Positions 9,497 through 18,067 of a stretch of 64,000 nucleotides of DNA are shown here, in pieces. Below the pieces are notes generated by a model that was given only the letters and a program-made list of their open reading frames with translations, did no database searches and was not told where the DNA came from. A program made the translations under genes and the position numbers. The stretch spans positions 1-64,000 of the forward strand of contig JBJECG010000074.1 in the NCBI GenBank assembly GCA_051870875.1. The letters are read 5' to 3'. Numbering within the stretch: position 1 is the first letter of the stretch; each line of letters starts with the position of its first letter. The DNA is from Aphodosoma sp051870875 (GTDB taxonomy: Bacteria; Bacteroidota; Bacteroidia; Bacteroidales; Paludibacteraceae).

Positions 9497-10819
9497 ATGT
9501 TACTAAATGCGACAGCTATGAATGTACCGTTATGGGCATCCATTCCGTTCGTCATCATGTTGCTCATGATAGCGATAAGTCCGCTTGTCATTGAGAACTG
9601 GTGGGAACGCAACAGAAACAAATTGGTTGTTACGGCCCTCCTGAGTATGCCGGTAGCCTACTACCTTATCGATGCAGGGTTGGTTCACGAACTCGAACAC
9701 CAGATATTCGGTGACTATCTGCCGTTTATCATCCTGCTCACCGCATTGTTCGTCATCACCGGCGGCATTCACCTGAGTGGCGACATCAAGGCAAAACCGA
9801 TTGTCAACACCCTGTTCCTTGCCATCGGTTTCGTACTGGCATCATTCATGGGGACAACGGGTGCTGCCATGCTCCTCATACGTCCGCTCATCGAAACCAA
9901 TTCGCAACGCAAGTACAAGGTACACACCATCTTGTTCTTCATTGCCACAGTGGCCAACAGCGGAGGTCTGCTCACTCCACTCGGTGATCCCCCCTTGCTG
10001 CTGCTCTATCTCCGCGGCGCATCGTTCACATGGTTCTTCAACCTTATACCTATGTGGGCTATGGTAGGAGCGATCCTGCTGACACTATATTTCTTCATCG
10101 ACAGTCATTATTACAAAAAGGAGGAGTGGACTGCCTTGTCAGCAGACTCCCGAGAAGTAAGACCTCTCCGCATCTATGGTTCAATCAACCTGATTTTCCT
10201 TGCCGGTGTTGTTGCAGCAGTAGCTTTCATCAACTCCGACATGCTGCCGGCCATGGCTGATCCTGAAGCTCCGTGGTGGATCAAGTTTTTCCGCGAACTC
10301 GTACTTGCAGGCTTCATCATAATGTCGTTGCTCAACACTCCGAAAGAGGTACGCGACATGAACAAATACTCATGGAGGCCAATCATAGAAGTGGCAGTAG
10401 TCTTCCTCGGTATTTTCATCACCATGACCCCAACCATCATGTACCTCAACCAGAATGCAAGTTTGCTCGGCCTTACCGAACCCTGGCACTTCTACTACAT
10501 GACCGGAGCCTTGTCATCGTTCCTTGACAACGCACCTACCGCAGTGGCATTCCACAGTGTGGCAGCAGCCCTGCCTCAGACAGCCGGAGCGACAATTGTG
10601 GCCGGCATTCCGGAAATACTGTTGAAAGCCATCGCTCTCGGAGCCGTACTGTTCGGTTCGATGACATATATCGGCAACGGGCCCAACTTCATGGTAAAAG
10701 CCATTGCAGAGGAAAACGGCATCAAGATGCCTTCGTTCTTCGGTTACATACTGAAATTCTCGCTTGTCATCCTCTTGCCTGTATATGTACTCGTACAACT
10801 CATATTCTTCTTTTTCTAA
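9497..10819 (+). CDS. Sodium:proton antiporter-like ion transporter (NhaD/CitMHS type)
   Basis: This is a 440-residue polytopic inner-membrane protein with 11 or 12 hydrophobic segments. The pattern GGIHLSGDIKAKP near residue 95, NSGGLLTPLGDPPLLL near 154 and SSFLDNAPTAVAFH near 345 is typical of the ArsB/NhaD superfamily in Bacteroidetes, whose members are annotated as Na+/H+ antiporters or putative citrate transporters. The repeated polar breaks (PLGDPP and LDNAPT) fit the two pseudo-symmetrical substrate sites. Substrate specificity is not shown by the sequence; a Na+/H+ antiporter is the most common annotation. A strong hairpin terminator follows at 10857-10896. Confidence 0.8.
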   Translation: MLLNATAMNVPLWASIPFVIMLLMIAISPLVIENWWERNRNKLVVTALLSMPVAYYLIDAGLVHELEHQIFGDYLPFIILLTALFVITGGIHLSGDIKAKPIVNTLFLAIGFVLASFMGTTGAAMLLIRPLIETNSQRKYKVHTILFFIATVANSGGLLTPLGDPPLLLLYLRGASFTWFFNLIPMWAMVGAILLTLYFFIDSHYYKKEEWTALSADSREVRPLRIYGSINLIFLAGVVAAVAFINSDMLPAMADPEAPWWIKFFRELVLAGFIIMSLLNTPKEVRDMNKYSWRPIIEVAVVFLGIFITMTPTIMYLNQNASLLGLTEPWHFYYMTGALSSFLDNAPTAVAFHSVAAALPQTAGATIVAGIPEILLKAIALGAVLFGSMTYIGNGPNFMVKAIAEENGIKMPSFFGYILKFSLVILLPVYVLVQLIFFFF

Positions 10820-10856
10820 AATACAGATAATGTCATTTTAGAAAAGAACACCATTA

Positions 10857-10900
10857 ATTAGGGGAACACACTTTTCAACGAGTGAGTTCCCCTAATATTT
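10857..10900 (+). terminator. Terminator after the antiporter gene
   Basis: ATTAGGGGAACACACT (10857-10872) pairs with AGTGAGTTCCCCTAAT (10881-10896), a 16-bp stem with one mismatch and an 8-base loop, followed by a short T run. It lies 37 bases past the transporter stop and just before the DUF5715 gene. Confidence 0.7.
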
Positions 10901-10928
10901 GACAACAAGTCAACTACACATCAAACGT

Positions 10929-11729
10929 ATGGTTCAAGCATCAAAACCGACAGTACCGACAAACAGTAACACCCCAAAGAAAAAGAAATCCTCAGGAAGG
11001 AAACGCCTGTCATCAAAATTCACTATTGAAACGCCGTCGCAAAAGACAGTGACAGCAAGTTGTATATGCGGTATATTAATAGCCCTGACAATACTTATAT
11101 CAAACAGATGTTCATCACCAGACGATACCGCAGTCACAGACTACTGCAACTGTGCCACGGCACCAATCAGATCGAAAACCAGTCTTCACGACATCAATCA
11201 AGAGCAACTGGCTCACGCCCGTGCCAACGGACTGAAACATCCGATAAAGAATACCGATGATTTCAACATCCGGCTCGATTCACTGTCAGACAACGGCATA
11301 TTGGTCCGCATCAAGCCGAACAGATACTATAATATCCGCCCTCTGACCCACTCCGTACCATATCTCATACCAGAGGCCCGTGACCTTTTGAAACTCATAG
11401 GCATACGCTTTCAGAAAAATCTGAAAGAGGCAGGTCTGCCTGCATATAAATTCCAAATATCATCTCTTCTGCGCACGGTAGAATACCAACGCCAGCTGAC
11501 ACGTGTAAACCGCAACGCCACGCCAAGCGAATCCTCCCACTACTACGCCACCACATTCGACATAGCATACGACAAATACGACCGCAGAGGTTGTTCTGTG
11601 TCCGACCCGGAAATAGAAGCGATATTGGAAAATACACTCACCGAACTGCGATCAGAATGCCGACTTATGATTATCCGCGAACGCTCCAACAAATGCTTCC
11701 ACATCACAGTCGTATGCCCAAGAAAGTAA
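10929..11729 (+). CDS. DUF5715 family protein, M15/LAS-peptidase-like
   Basis: This is a 266-residue protein with a Lys/Ser-rich cytoplasmic N-terminus, one membrane segment at about 42-60 and an extracytoplasmic domain. The domain carries SSLLRTVEYQRQL, then SSHYYATTFDIAYD, and near the end CFHITV. This order of His, Asp and a late His resembles the zinc site of M15/LAS peptidases (D-Ala-D-Ala carboxypeptidases), and I recognise the family as Bacteroidetes DUF5715. A peptidoglycan hydrolase role is therefore an inference. The frame also has a TTG at 10899, but it falls almost inside the preceding terminator, so ATG 10929 is preferred. No partner gene is apparent. Confidence 0.65.
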   Translation: MVQASKPTVPTNSNTPKKKKSSGRKRLSSKFTIETPSQKTVTASCICGILIALTILISNRCSSPDDTAVTDYCNCATAPIRSKTSLHDINQEQLAHARANGLKHPIKNTDDFNIRLDSLSDNGILVRIKPNRYYNIRPLTHSVPYLIPEARDLLKLIGIRFQKNLKEAGLPAYKFQISSLLRTVEYQRQLTRVNRNATPSESSHYYATTFDIAYDKYDRRGCSVSDPEIEAILENTLTELRSECRLMIIRERSNKCFHITVVCPRK

Positions 11730-11755
11730 ACCAGAAGTACAATACCCGGAAAATG

Positions 11756-11786
11756 GACATCTCCGCCATAATCGGACGGAGATGTC
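11756..11786. terminator. Hairpin between convergent genes
   Basis: GACATCTCCG (11756-11765) and CGGAGATGTC (11777-11786) form a perfect 10-bp stem with an 11-base loop, 27 bases after the DUF5715 stop. There is no clear T tract, so its role as a terminator is likely but weak. Confidence 0.45.
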
Positions 11787-12013
11787 GTGTTATGACAGAC
11801 ACATAATATCAACGGACCATTATCTTTTTCTGTGACATTCGTTAGCCTGTGTTATCATCGGTGCCATACGACACGGATGTCTGAACCGGGAAAAGCTACA
11901 ACGGACGGACTGGTGGGATAAAAAGCAGGAAATAAATATCTATATATGGATAATTATTGCTGCTCTTGCAGATAAATGGCAATATACCAATTATGGAACA
12001 ACCGGGTGGAAAG

Positions 12014-12202
12014 TCAGGACGGCAGGGATATATTTGCATAAGAATCCCTGAAAACCAATGAAGTGCTACAATAAAAAGCATTGTAGCGGATAGCTGAGGG
12101 AAGATTCCCATTCAATAACCGGTAAATTGCTCTTTGAGTGCTACAACAGGGGCACAACAATCCTGTCAGTTGCCGAAACGGGTGTTTATCAAGAAAAATC
12201 AT
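12014..12202 (-). pseudogene. Truncated DUF2752 membrane protein remnant
   Basis: The frame starts with ATG at 12202, overlapping the stop of the wbpB-like gene as TGATG, and ends after 62 residues. It contains the DUF2752 core: HPFRQLTGLLCPCCSTQRA then LLNGNLPSAIRYN, where family members have CPF..LTG..CPGCG..RA...LL.G....A.RYN. Both ends are odd. The usual N-terminal membrane helix is missing, and after RYNAFY the frame soon stops while hydrophobic stretches continue in the other two frames (for example SGILMQIY and NWYIAIYLQ). It therefore looks like a coupled gene damaged by one or more frameshifts, although a functional minigene cannot be excluded. Confidence 0.5.
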
Positions 12203-13182
12203 CACTTGTCATCCCATCCGAAAGGGTGGGCACTGAGCGGCAATTTCGCAAGCGGGTGGTAGTCGCCTTTCAAACCTATGGGCGTGGCATGGCGTATGTC
12301 GCTTACAATCTGAATGCTGTTGCGGGCCTCGCTGATGCGGAAGCCCTCACCCTCCAGAATCTTCCGGTAGCTCAGGGTGTGAAGTTCGGTGAAGCCTTCG
12401 CTGAATTCAAATTCGTTGCCGTCGATATTGATTGTCCGGTAAGTTTTTTTTTCTCCCAGTACGGCGTTTGATGGCAGACAATCAGAGTTGATGCTGAGAA
12501 AGTAACGCACGCGCGCTTTCTCAAGTTCCAGATAGCCGGCAACGCGGTCGAAGCTCTTCACATGAACGATGTTCCGCTTTACCGGACCGAATATCCACTG
12601 GAGCATGTCGTAGAAATGCACCCCTATGTTGGTGGCTATGCCGCCGCTTTTGCTAATATCACCTTTCCATGAGGCGTAATACCATTTTCCACGCGAAGTG
12701 ATGTAGGTCAGATCCACATCATGGATTTTGTTTTCAGAACCTTCGTCAACCTTTTTCTTCAGTGCTACGATCGAGTCGTGAAGACGCAGTTGCAGAATGG
12801 TATATGCTTTATGCCCGGTTTCCTTTTCAATGTCCAGCAGATTGTCGATGTTATATGGATTGAGCACAACAGGTTTCTCGCAGATGACATCCGTGCCGAG
12901 GCGCAGTCCGTAACGGATAAAGGCATCGTGTGTATAGTTCGGCGTACAGATTGACGTATAGTGCAGCGGATTGTCGGTTTTCATCTGCTTGGAGCAGAAA
13001 CGGTCGAATTGTGCGTTCTCTGTAAAGAAGCAGCATTCGGGAAAAGAACAGTCCAAATGTCCGACACTGTCAAAACGATCGTATGCGGCCATAAGGTTAT
13101 TGCCCGTATCGGCGATAGCCTTGATGTGGCGCGGGGCGATGTAACCCGCCACACCGATCAATGCAAAATTCTTTACTGCCAT
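12202..13182 (-). CDS. wbpB: Gfo/Idh/MocA oxidoreductase, WbpB/WlbA-like UDP-sugar-acid 3-dehydrogenase
   Basis: This 326-residue NAD-dependent dehydrogenase has the N-terminal Rossmann motif GVAGYIAPRH, the catalytic EKP in VICEKPVVLN near residue 98, and GGIATNIGVHFYDMLQW near 175 with the active-site His. It resembles WbpB/WlbA, which oxidise C3 of UDP-GlcNAc uronic acid. The assignment is strengthened by WbpE-like aminotransferase and WbpD-like acetyltransferase genes in the same operon, the next two steps towards UDP-GlcNAc(3NAc)A. The enzyme that makes UDP-GlcNAcA (WbpA type) and the C2 epimerase (WbpI type) are not in this window. The gene is the last intact one of the operon and its stop overlaps the DUF2752 remnant. 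Confidence 0.8.
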   Translation of the reverse strand: MAVKNFALIGVAGYIAPRHIKAIADTGNNLMAAYDRFDSVGHLDCSFPECCFFTENAQFDRFCSKQMKTDNPLHYTSICTPNYTHDAFIRYGLRLGTDVICEKPVVLNPYNIDNLLDIEKETGHKAYTILQLRLHDSIVALKKKVDEGSENKIHDVDLTYITSRGKWYYASWKGDISKSGGIATNIGVHFYDMLQWIFGPVKRNIVHVKSFDRVAGYLELEKARVRYFLSINSDCLPSNAVLGEKKTYRTINIDGNEFEFSEGFTELHTLSYRKILEGEGFRISEARNSIQIVSDIRHATPIGLKGDYHPLAKLPLSAHPFGWDDK

Positions 13183-13208
13183 TATTTTTAGTGTTCTGTT
13201 TGTACCTG

Positions 13209-14207
13209 TTATTTTTCGAACGATGATTTCTCCGGTAAGATTTTCTGGAAAGCAGCGTTTATCCTGTCTTTGGCCGCCTCAAAAGAAGAGACTTCTCCGT
13301 CATTCAAACAAACAATCTTTTTATTCTGACATTCTATGGTCTTGACTATTCTGCTTAAAGAATCATCAGATATTGAGAACCAGGCTCCGTCTCTATTTAC
13401 ATTCAGCGGAACAAAATCCCCTTTGACCAGTTGCCAATAACGAAACAGCCATATTTGAACGTCAGTGATACTTCTGAATCGGGATGCTGTAGTGCGAAGC
13501 AGTATATCCTCATGCTTTTCCCATACTTCTTCAAAAGTGGACTTGAGATAACCTTGCGGAAGGTGATGGTCATAAAAACCTGTAAAAAGAGGCCAAGGCA
13601 ATAAAGAAAGCGTGCGCAATAGTTTGGTCCCAGCCTGAAGGGTGAACCATTTCCGAAGATGCCTGCGCAACATTTCATGTTTGTTAAATGCGACATTTAT
13701 TATTTCGATATTATTTACTATGTTATGCGTAAAAACGCCGTTGGGAGATAAAGATAAAGCGTTGAACGCCGCCATGTCACATGGCAATCCCTTCCTGAAA
13801 AACCTTTCCGGTTCAACTTTGTCAATCAGGAAACAGTCGTCATCAAATAAAACGAAATGCTCGGATAATTCTTTTATGCGGTGTAAATTCAATGCTATAG
13901 GACGTGAACTGAATGTAGGCAAATATATGTCCGGAATATAATCCGAATGTTTCACAAAATGCAGCTTGGGCGCATTTAGATTCAACCAGTCCGGTACCTG
14001 TCCGCAGGTAATAAGATGTATTTTGTTTACCCATGGGGCAAACTTCTCCACGCCACGGAACCAATAACGCAAGTTCTCCCAGTTGCGGAAACGGATATCT
14101 CGGAGATCGTACAATGATTGACTTTTAGGCAGGTAGGAATAAAAAGCATTCTGCCATATCGGGTTGTTGCTATCCACCCATGTTATCACAAAATCTATTT
14201 TTTCCAT
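13209..14207 (-). CDS. Stealth family protein (sugar-1-phosphate transferase for surface polysaccharide)
   Basis: Stealth proteins transfer sugar 1-phosphate groups and so build phosphodiester-linked polysaccharides. The four conserved regions appear in order in the 332 residues. CR1 is FVITWVDSNNPIW near residue 6, and CR2 runs from RFRNWENLRYWFRGVEKFAPW to HFVLFDDDCFL at about 39-130. CR3 contains HNIVNNIEIINVAFNKHEM near 160, and CR4 is ITDVQIWLFRYW near 245. The start is ATG 14207; an upstream in-frame TTG at 14228 directly abuts the previous gene and would leave no room for a leader. Its neighbours are the GT4 gene upstream and the wbpB-like gene downstream. The gene is noticeably A+T-rich compared with flanking housekeeping genes. 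Confidence 0.85.
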   Translation of the reverse strand: MEKIDFVITWVDSNNPIWQNAFYSYLPKSQSLYDLRDIRFRNWENLRYWFRGVEKFAPWVNKIHLITCGQVPDWLNLNAPKLHFVKHSDYIPDIYLPTFSSRPIALNLHRIKELSEHFVLFDDDCFLIDKVEPERFFRKGLPCDMAAFNALSLSPNGVFTHNIVNNIEIINVAFNKHEMLRRHLRKWFTLQAGTKLLRTLSLLPWPLFTGFYDHHLPQGYLKSTFEEVWEKHEDILLRTTASRFRSITDVQIWLFRYWQLVKGDFVPLNVNRDGAWFSISDDSLSRIVKTIECQNKKIVCLNDGEVSSFEAAKDRINAAFQKILPEKSSFEK

Positions 14208-14228
14208 TTTCTTTTTGCTACATTCCAA

Positions 14229-15422
14229 TTATTTACTGACAATCAACGGAGTGTTATTTTCGCATAAACTGTTTATCATTTCCATTTCTATTTGAACTCT
14301 TTCTTCCCAAGAATACCATGTAGAGATTGTCTTTTGGGCTTCCAATCCTAATCGGGTAATCATATCGGTATCTGAAAGAAGTTTTATTATCGCGTCTTTC
14401 AATTCCTCATATGATTGTATTACGATTCCGTTTTCTCCATCTTTGATTAATTTACGGGTATCGCCCCGATCTAAAGCAATAACACATTTTCCACAACTCA
14501 TTGCCTCAAAAACAGGATTAGAAAGACTACTTATACCATTCATACTAATAAATATATCAGCAATACTTTGATATCTGAACACATCTTCATGACAGATAGC
14601 TCCGACAAAACTGATACGGTCAGAAATACCCAATCGGAATGCCTTTGTTTCCAACTCCTTCCGTTTCAAGCCATCGCCAACAATAACTAATCGTGTATTA
14701 GGCATGATTTTCGATACTTCATAGAACGCTTCTATTATTTTATCTACATTTTTTGAATTAACAAGCCGAGAGACAGAGAGTAAAATCTTTTCATTGTTTG
14801 GAGCAAGTTCTTTATACAAGCACTCGTCCTTTCTCAAATCCTCCGGTTTATCGATTCCATTACGAAGGAATGCTATTTTATCAGGAGATACGCCTCTCTT
14901 TAACGCATATTCATATCCATTTGAGCCATCATCTGTGATGATATACAAATCTGAAGGATACCAGAAAGCGGACTTACGTATTAAGTCCGGATGCCCGGGA
15001 GCACTTGGCATTCCAATACCATAGAATTTCGAAACATATTTTGCCTTAAATATTTTGGCAAGTATATATCCCACAAAAGACAAATAATACGAATGGCAAC
15101 AGACAACAGTCACATTTCTGTTTTTTGCCATTCTTATGGCATTATACAGAAAAAGCGGATAAATTATAGGATAATAAATAAGCAACATATATAATCTTGT
15201 ATAGGCAAAAGTTGTCTTTGTAAACGGATCGTTTATTTTAACGACTTCTATCCCTGGTTCCGAATCGTCCGGACTTGCATAAGGGCTATTGGTTATATAG
15301 ATATTGTCATATCCATTTTTTACCAACCCCTTGAGGATTAGGTAGGTGGAAACTCTTCCTTTTCCTTTCCCCATATTTTGAATGGGGAAAGGAGCAACAT
15401 GAATGATAGTCTTTTTCTTCAT
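14229..15422 (-). CDS. Glycosyltransferase family 4 protein (polysaccharide synthesis)
   Basis: This 397-residue GT-B fold enzyme begins with IIHVAPFPIQNMGKGKGRVS near residue 5. The C-terminal Rossmann half carries LLSVSRLVNSKNVDKIIEAF near 225, LVIVGDGLKRKELE near 253, and the donor-binding ISMNGISSLSNPVFEAMSCG near 300, the place where family members have an EGF.xxxxEAMA motif. A retaining mechanism and a nucleotide sugar donor follow from the family. Acceptor and donor sugars are unknown. It lies between the flippase and Stealth genes; the A+T-rich sequence supports a block that is exchanged between strains. Confidence 0.85.
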   Translation of the reverse strand: MKKKTIIHVAPFPIQNMGKGKGRVSTYLILKGLVKNGYDNIYITNSPYASPDDSEPGIEVVKINDPFTKTTFAYTRLYMLLIYYPIIYPLFLYNAIRMAKNRNVTVVCCHSYYLSFVGYILAKIFKAKYVSKFYGIGMPSAPGHPDLIRKSAFWYPSDLYIITDDGSNGYEYALKRGVSPDKIAFLRNGIDKPEDLRKDECLYKELAPNNEKILLSVSRLVNSKNVDKIIEAFYEVSKIMPNTRLVIVGDGLKRKELETKAFRLGISDRISFVGAICHEDVFRYQSIADIFISMNGISSLSNPVFEAMSCGKCVIALDRGDTRKLIKDGENGIVIQSYEELKDAIIKLLSDTDMITRLGLEAQKTISTWYSWEERVQIEMEMINSLCENNTPLIVSK

Positions 15423-15568
15423 AACGTTTACCCATTAGTATCCACTAAAAAATCACAAGAGCTCTCTGAAGTTATTGAAATTCAATTTGTTATAAGCAAT
15501 TTGCAGCTAACAGATTTCATAAATGTCAATATCCTCTGTGATTCAAATGAACCGAATTTATTTAATTT

Positions 15569-16864
15569 TCAACCCCGTCCATTTTTAGTGGACAGTAATG
15601 ACGTTTTACTTAAAATATAAAAGATGACAATGATAGAGATAATATATTGTGCCGTAAGGGCGAGACTGTAAATGATAATCGTGCCGTTGGCGGAGAAATT
15701 GTGGATGTAGGCTATAAAGAGACTCAATACCACAATTACGATACGTGACACTTCGAGCCACAACACGAGCCTCTGCCGCTCGAACACATTGAATATGCCG
15801 TCGCTTATCGGGCTATATACAAACCGGAATATCAGATAAAAACAGAGATAGCGGGCAAAAGTTCCTGATTGTGTCCATTCGGCACCAAAGAAGGTTTGGA
15901 ATATCCATGGTCCGAAACAAATGATAATAGTGAAAGGGATAATGCTGATTACAAGCAATTTCGTCATTATCCGTACTGTAAGAGCGGAAATCTCCCCACT
16001 GTTTTTCTTGCCTAACGATGCGATTTCTCCATAGAAAGCTTTTCCCACAGATGTGCACACAATAGCAACAGGTGCAGATAACATGCTTATCGCCAAACTG
16101 ATCTGACCGGTTGTGCCGGTACCGAAATGCCATGCGAAATAAAGGATGGGAAGACTTCCCGCAGCCGTAAGAAGTATTTGGGAAGGAATTCTGTATAATG
16201 GGAAATCTATATATCGTCTAATTACAAAACCGATTTTCCTCCAAGTCACATTACGTGAACTTTCTTTCAGTCTTTTCCAATAGGTGCGTATATATAAGGT
16301 AAGCCCTCCGCTTTCTGCCAGTATGTTTCCTGTCAGCAAACCTATGGCATTAAAATGTAACAGTCCGAGACCTATTTTAGTTAAAGCTCCAATTACTTTT
16401 TGAACCACTGTCACTTTTGCAACGGTTGAAAAGTCCCGGTAACGGGTGGAATAATAAGACAAGACTTCGGATATCCCATAAAGGAAAAATGCCAATGGAA
16501 CAAAATACCAAAAAGCATCTATGCTTTCGGAAGAGAAAAGTGAAAGAATCTGTGAATGGAAGAAAACGAAAGTGATGCTGATAAGCAAAGTATTGATGAT
16601 AAGTATAAAGAGACATGCCGCCAATGAATTGATACCAATCTTTTCATTGGAATGCAATGGAATGGCGAGCGTATATCTAAGCGTACAGAACGGGTAGCAT
16701 AAGACACACAATGACGCAAAGACTGCAAGTATTCCGAAGTCAGACGGCGTGTACAGTCTGGTGATGACCGGAGCTGCCATGAATCCGACGGCTCTGCCAA
16801 TACCTTCTCCTGATATCAGTTTGAGGATATTCTTAAAAAGAGTATTGTCCATATCAGATTTCAT
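15569..16864 (-). CDS. wzx: Wzx-like polysaccharide flippase
   Basis: This 431-residue protein is almost entirely hydrophobic helices, about 12 of them, and starts FKNILKLISGEGIGRAVGFMAAPVITRLYTPSDFG, the N-terminal signature of the polysaccharide biosynthesis/MATE-like flippase family (read as two overlapping motifs). Wzx proteins turn lipid-linked repeat units to the periplasmic side of the inner membrane. A 146-base gap separates it from the GT4 gene downstream, and it follows wbpE by 25 bases. A matching Wzy polymerase and the initiating phosphoglycosyltransferase are absent from the window, so this locus cannot make the polymer alone. Confidence 0.85.
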   Translation of the reverse strand: MKSDMDNTLFKNILKLISGEGIGRAVGFMAAPVITRLYTPSDFGILAVFASLCVLCYPFCTLRYTLAIPLHSNEKIGINSLAACLFILIINTLLISITFVFFHSQILSLFSSESIDAFWYFVPLAFFLYGISEVLSYYSTRYRDFSTVAKVTVVQKVIGALTKIGLGLLHFNAIGLLTGNILAESGGLTLYIRTYWKRLKESSRNVTWRKIGFVIRRYIDFPLYRIPSQILLTAAGSLPILYFAWHFGTGTTGQISLAISMLSAPVAIVCTSVGKAFYGEIASLGKKNSGEISALTVRIMTKLLVISIIPFTIIICFGPWIFQTFFGAEWTQSGTFARYLCFYLIFRFVYSPISDGIFNVFERQRLVLWLEVSRIVIVVLSLFIAYIHNFSANGTIIIYSLALTAQYIISIIVIFYILSKTSLLSTKNGRG

Positions 16865-16889
16865 TATTGCTCCGTTTGTTTATGCCGTT

Positions 16890-18065
16890 TTATCGGGGTT
16901 CAGCTTTTATTTGTCCTTTTTTCCATCCGGTTTCCTTTTCCCGATGCAGAAAGGCCTTTACCGCGTCACAGACTTCTTTGATTTCTTCCAATGAAATATA
17001 AGGGTGCATCGGCAAGGATAGGACTGTATCGCACAATTTACAGGCAACCAGGCAGTCTGGTCCGGGCAGCCCGGAATTTCTGTAGGCTACCTGGCGATGT
17101 ATTGGACTCGGGTAGTAGACCATTGAGGGGATTCCTTGTACTTTGAGATACGCCTGCAATCCGTCACGTTCGGTTTTGCCGTTCAGCTTGATGGTGTATT
17201 GTGCCCAGCTTGACAGGAAACCGTCAGGGACAACAGGTGTTTCCACAATGTCCGCCAGCCTGGTAGTGTATTCAGCCGCAGCCTTGTTGACGGCCGCGAG
17301 TTCTTTGTCAAAGGCTTTCAGCTTGACTTGAAGGATGGCTGCCTGAATGGTGTCAAGCCTCGAGTTCATGCCTATGCGGACGTTTTCGTATTTGGAAGAG
17401 CCTTTTCCATGCATACGGTATGAATCCATCAGCGCGGCCCATTCGTCGTTGTCGGTGAAGCAAGCCCCTCCGTCGCCATAGCATCCGAGCGGCTTGGCCG
17501 GAAAAAACGAGGTTGTAGAGATGTCGCCGAAAGAACAGCAGCGTCTGCCGTTGACTGCGCCGCCGAAGCCTTGGGCACCGTCTTCAAGTATGAACAAGCC
17601 ATGCTTGCGGGCGACTCTGCGGATGGCAGGATAATTGGCGGGAAGCCCGAACAAGTCAACTGTTATTATGACTTTCGGAGTTAATTCTCCTTTCTTAATC
17701 GTTGCTTCGATTTTATCTGCAAGGTCCGCCGGGTCGATATTGAATGTCTCACGGTCCACATCGACAAAAACAGGTGTCGCACCCTCTGACGACACCGCTT
17801 CTGCCGTGGAGAAGAATGTGAAGTCGGGAACGAACACGGCATCCCCACGTTTGATGCCCCATGCCTTCAGGGCAAGCGTCAAGGCATCGGTGCCGCTGGC
17901 GCACGATATGCAATGTCCCGTGCCCACATAGTCGGCCAACTGTCTTTCAAGTTCCTTTACCTGAGATCCCATTATATAGGCGCCTGAGGCCGCCACGTCG
18001 ATTACGGCCTTGTCCATGTCTGCTTTCAGAACTTGATACTGCTGTTTTAAATCCCTGAATTGCAT
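16890..18065 (-). CDS. wbpE: DegT/DnrJ/EryC1/StrS aminotransferase, WbpE-like
   Basis: This PLP-dependent 3-aminotransferase probably converts UDP-3-keto-GlcNAcA to the 3-amino sugar using glutamate. The 391 residues carry CASGTDALTLALKA near residue 53, FFSTAEAVSSEGATPVFVDV near 86, EDGAQGFGG with the PLP-binding Asp near 160, and STTSFFPAKPLGCYGDGG with the Schiff-base Lys near 185. ATG 18065 lies two bases after the wbpD stop. The frame extends to an ATG at 18089 inside wbpD, but family members begin with the same QF.DLK.QY, so 18065 is preferred. The gene is G+C-richer than the flippase and glycosyltransferase genes downstream. Confidence 0.85.
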   Translation of the reverse strand: MQFRDLKQQYQVLKADMDKAVIDVAASGAYIMGSQVKELERQLADYVGTGHCISCASGTDALTLALKAWGIKRGDAVFVPDFTFFSTAEAVSSEGATPVFVDVDRETFNIDPADLADKIEATIKKGELTPKVIITVDLFGLPANYPAIRRVARKHGLFILEDGAQGFGGAVNGRRCCSFGDISTTSFFPAKPLGCYGDGGACFTDNDEWAALMDSYRMHGKGSSKYENVRIGMNSRLDTIQAAILQVKLKAFDKELAAVNKAAAEYTTRLADIVETPVVPDGFLSSWAQYTIKLNGKTERDGLQAYLKVQGIPSMVYYPSPIHRQVAYRNSGLPGPDCLVACKLCDTVLSLPMHPYISLEEIKEVCDAVKAFLHREKETGWKKGQIKAEPR

Positions 18066-18067
18066 AG

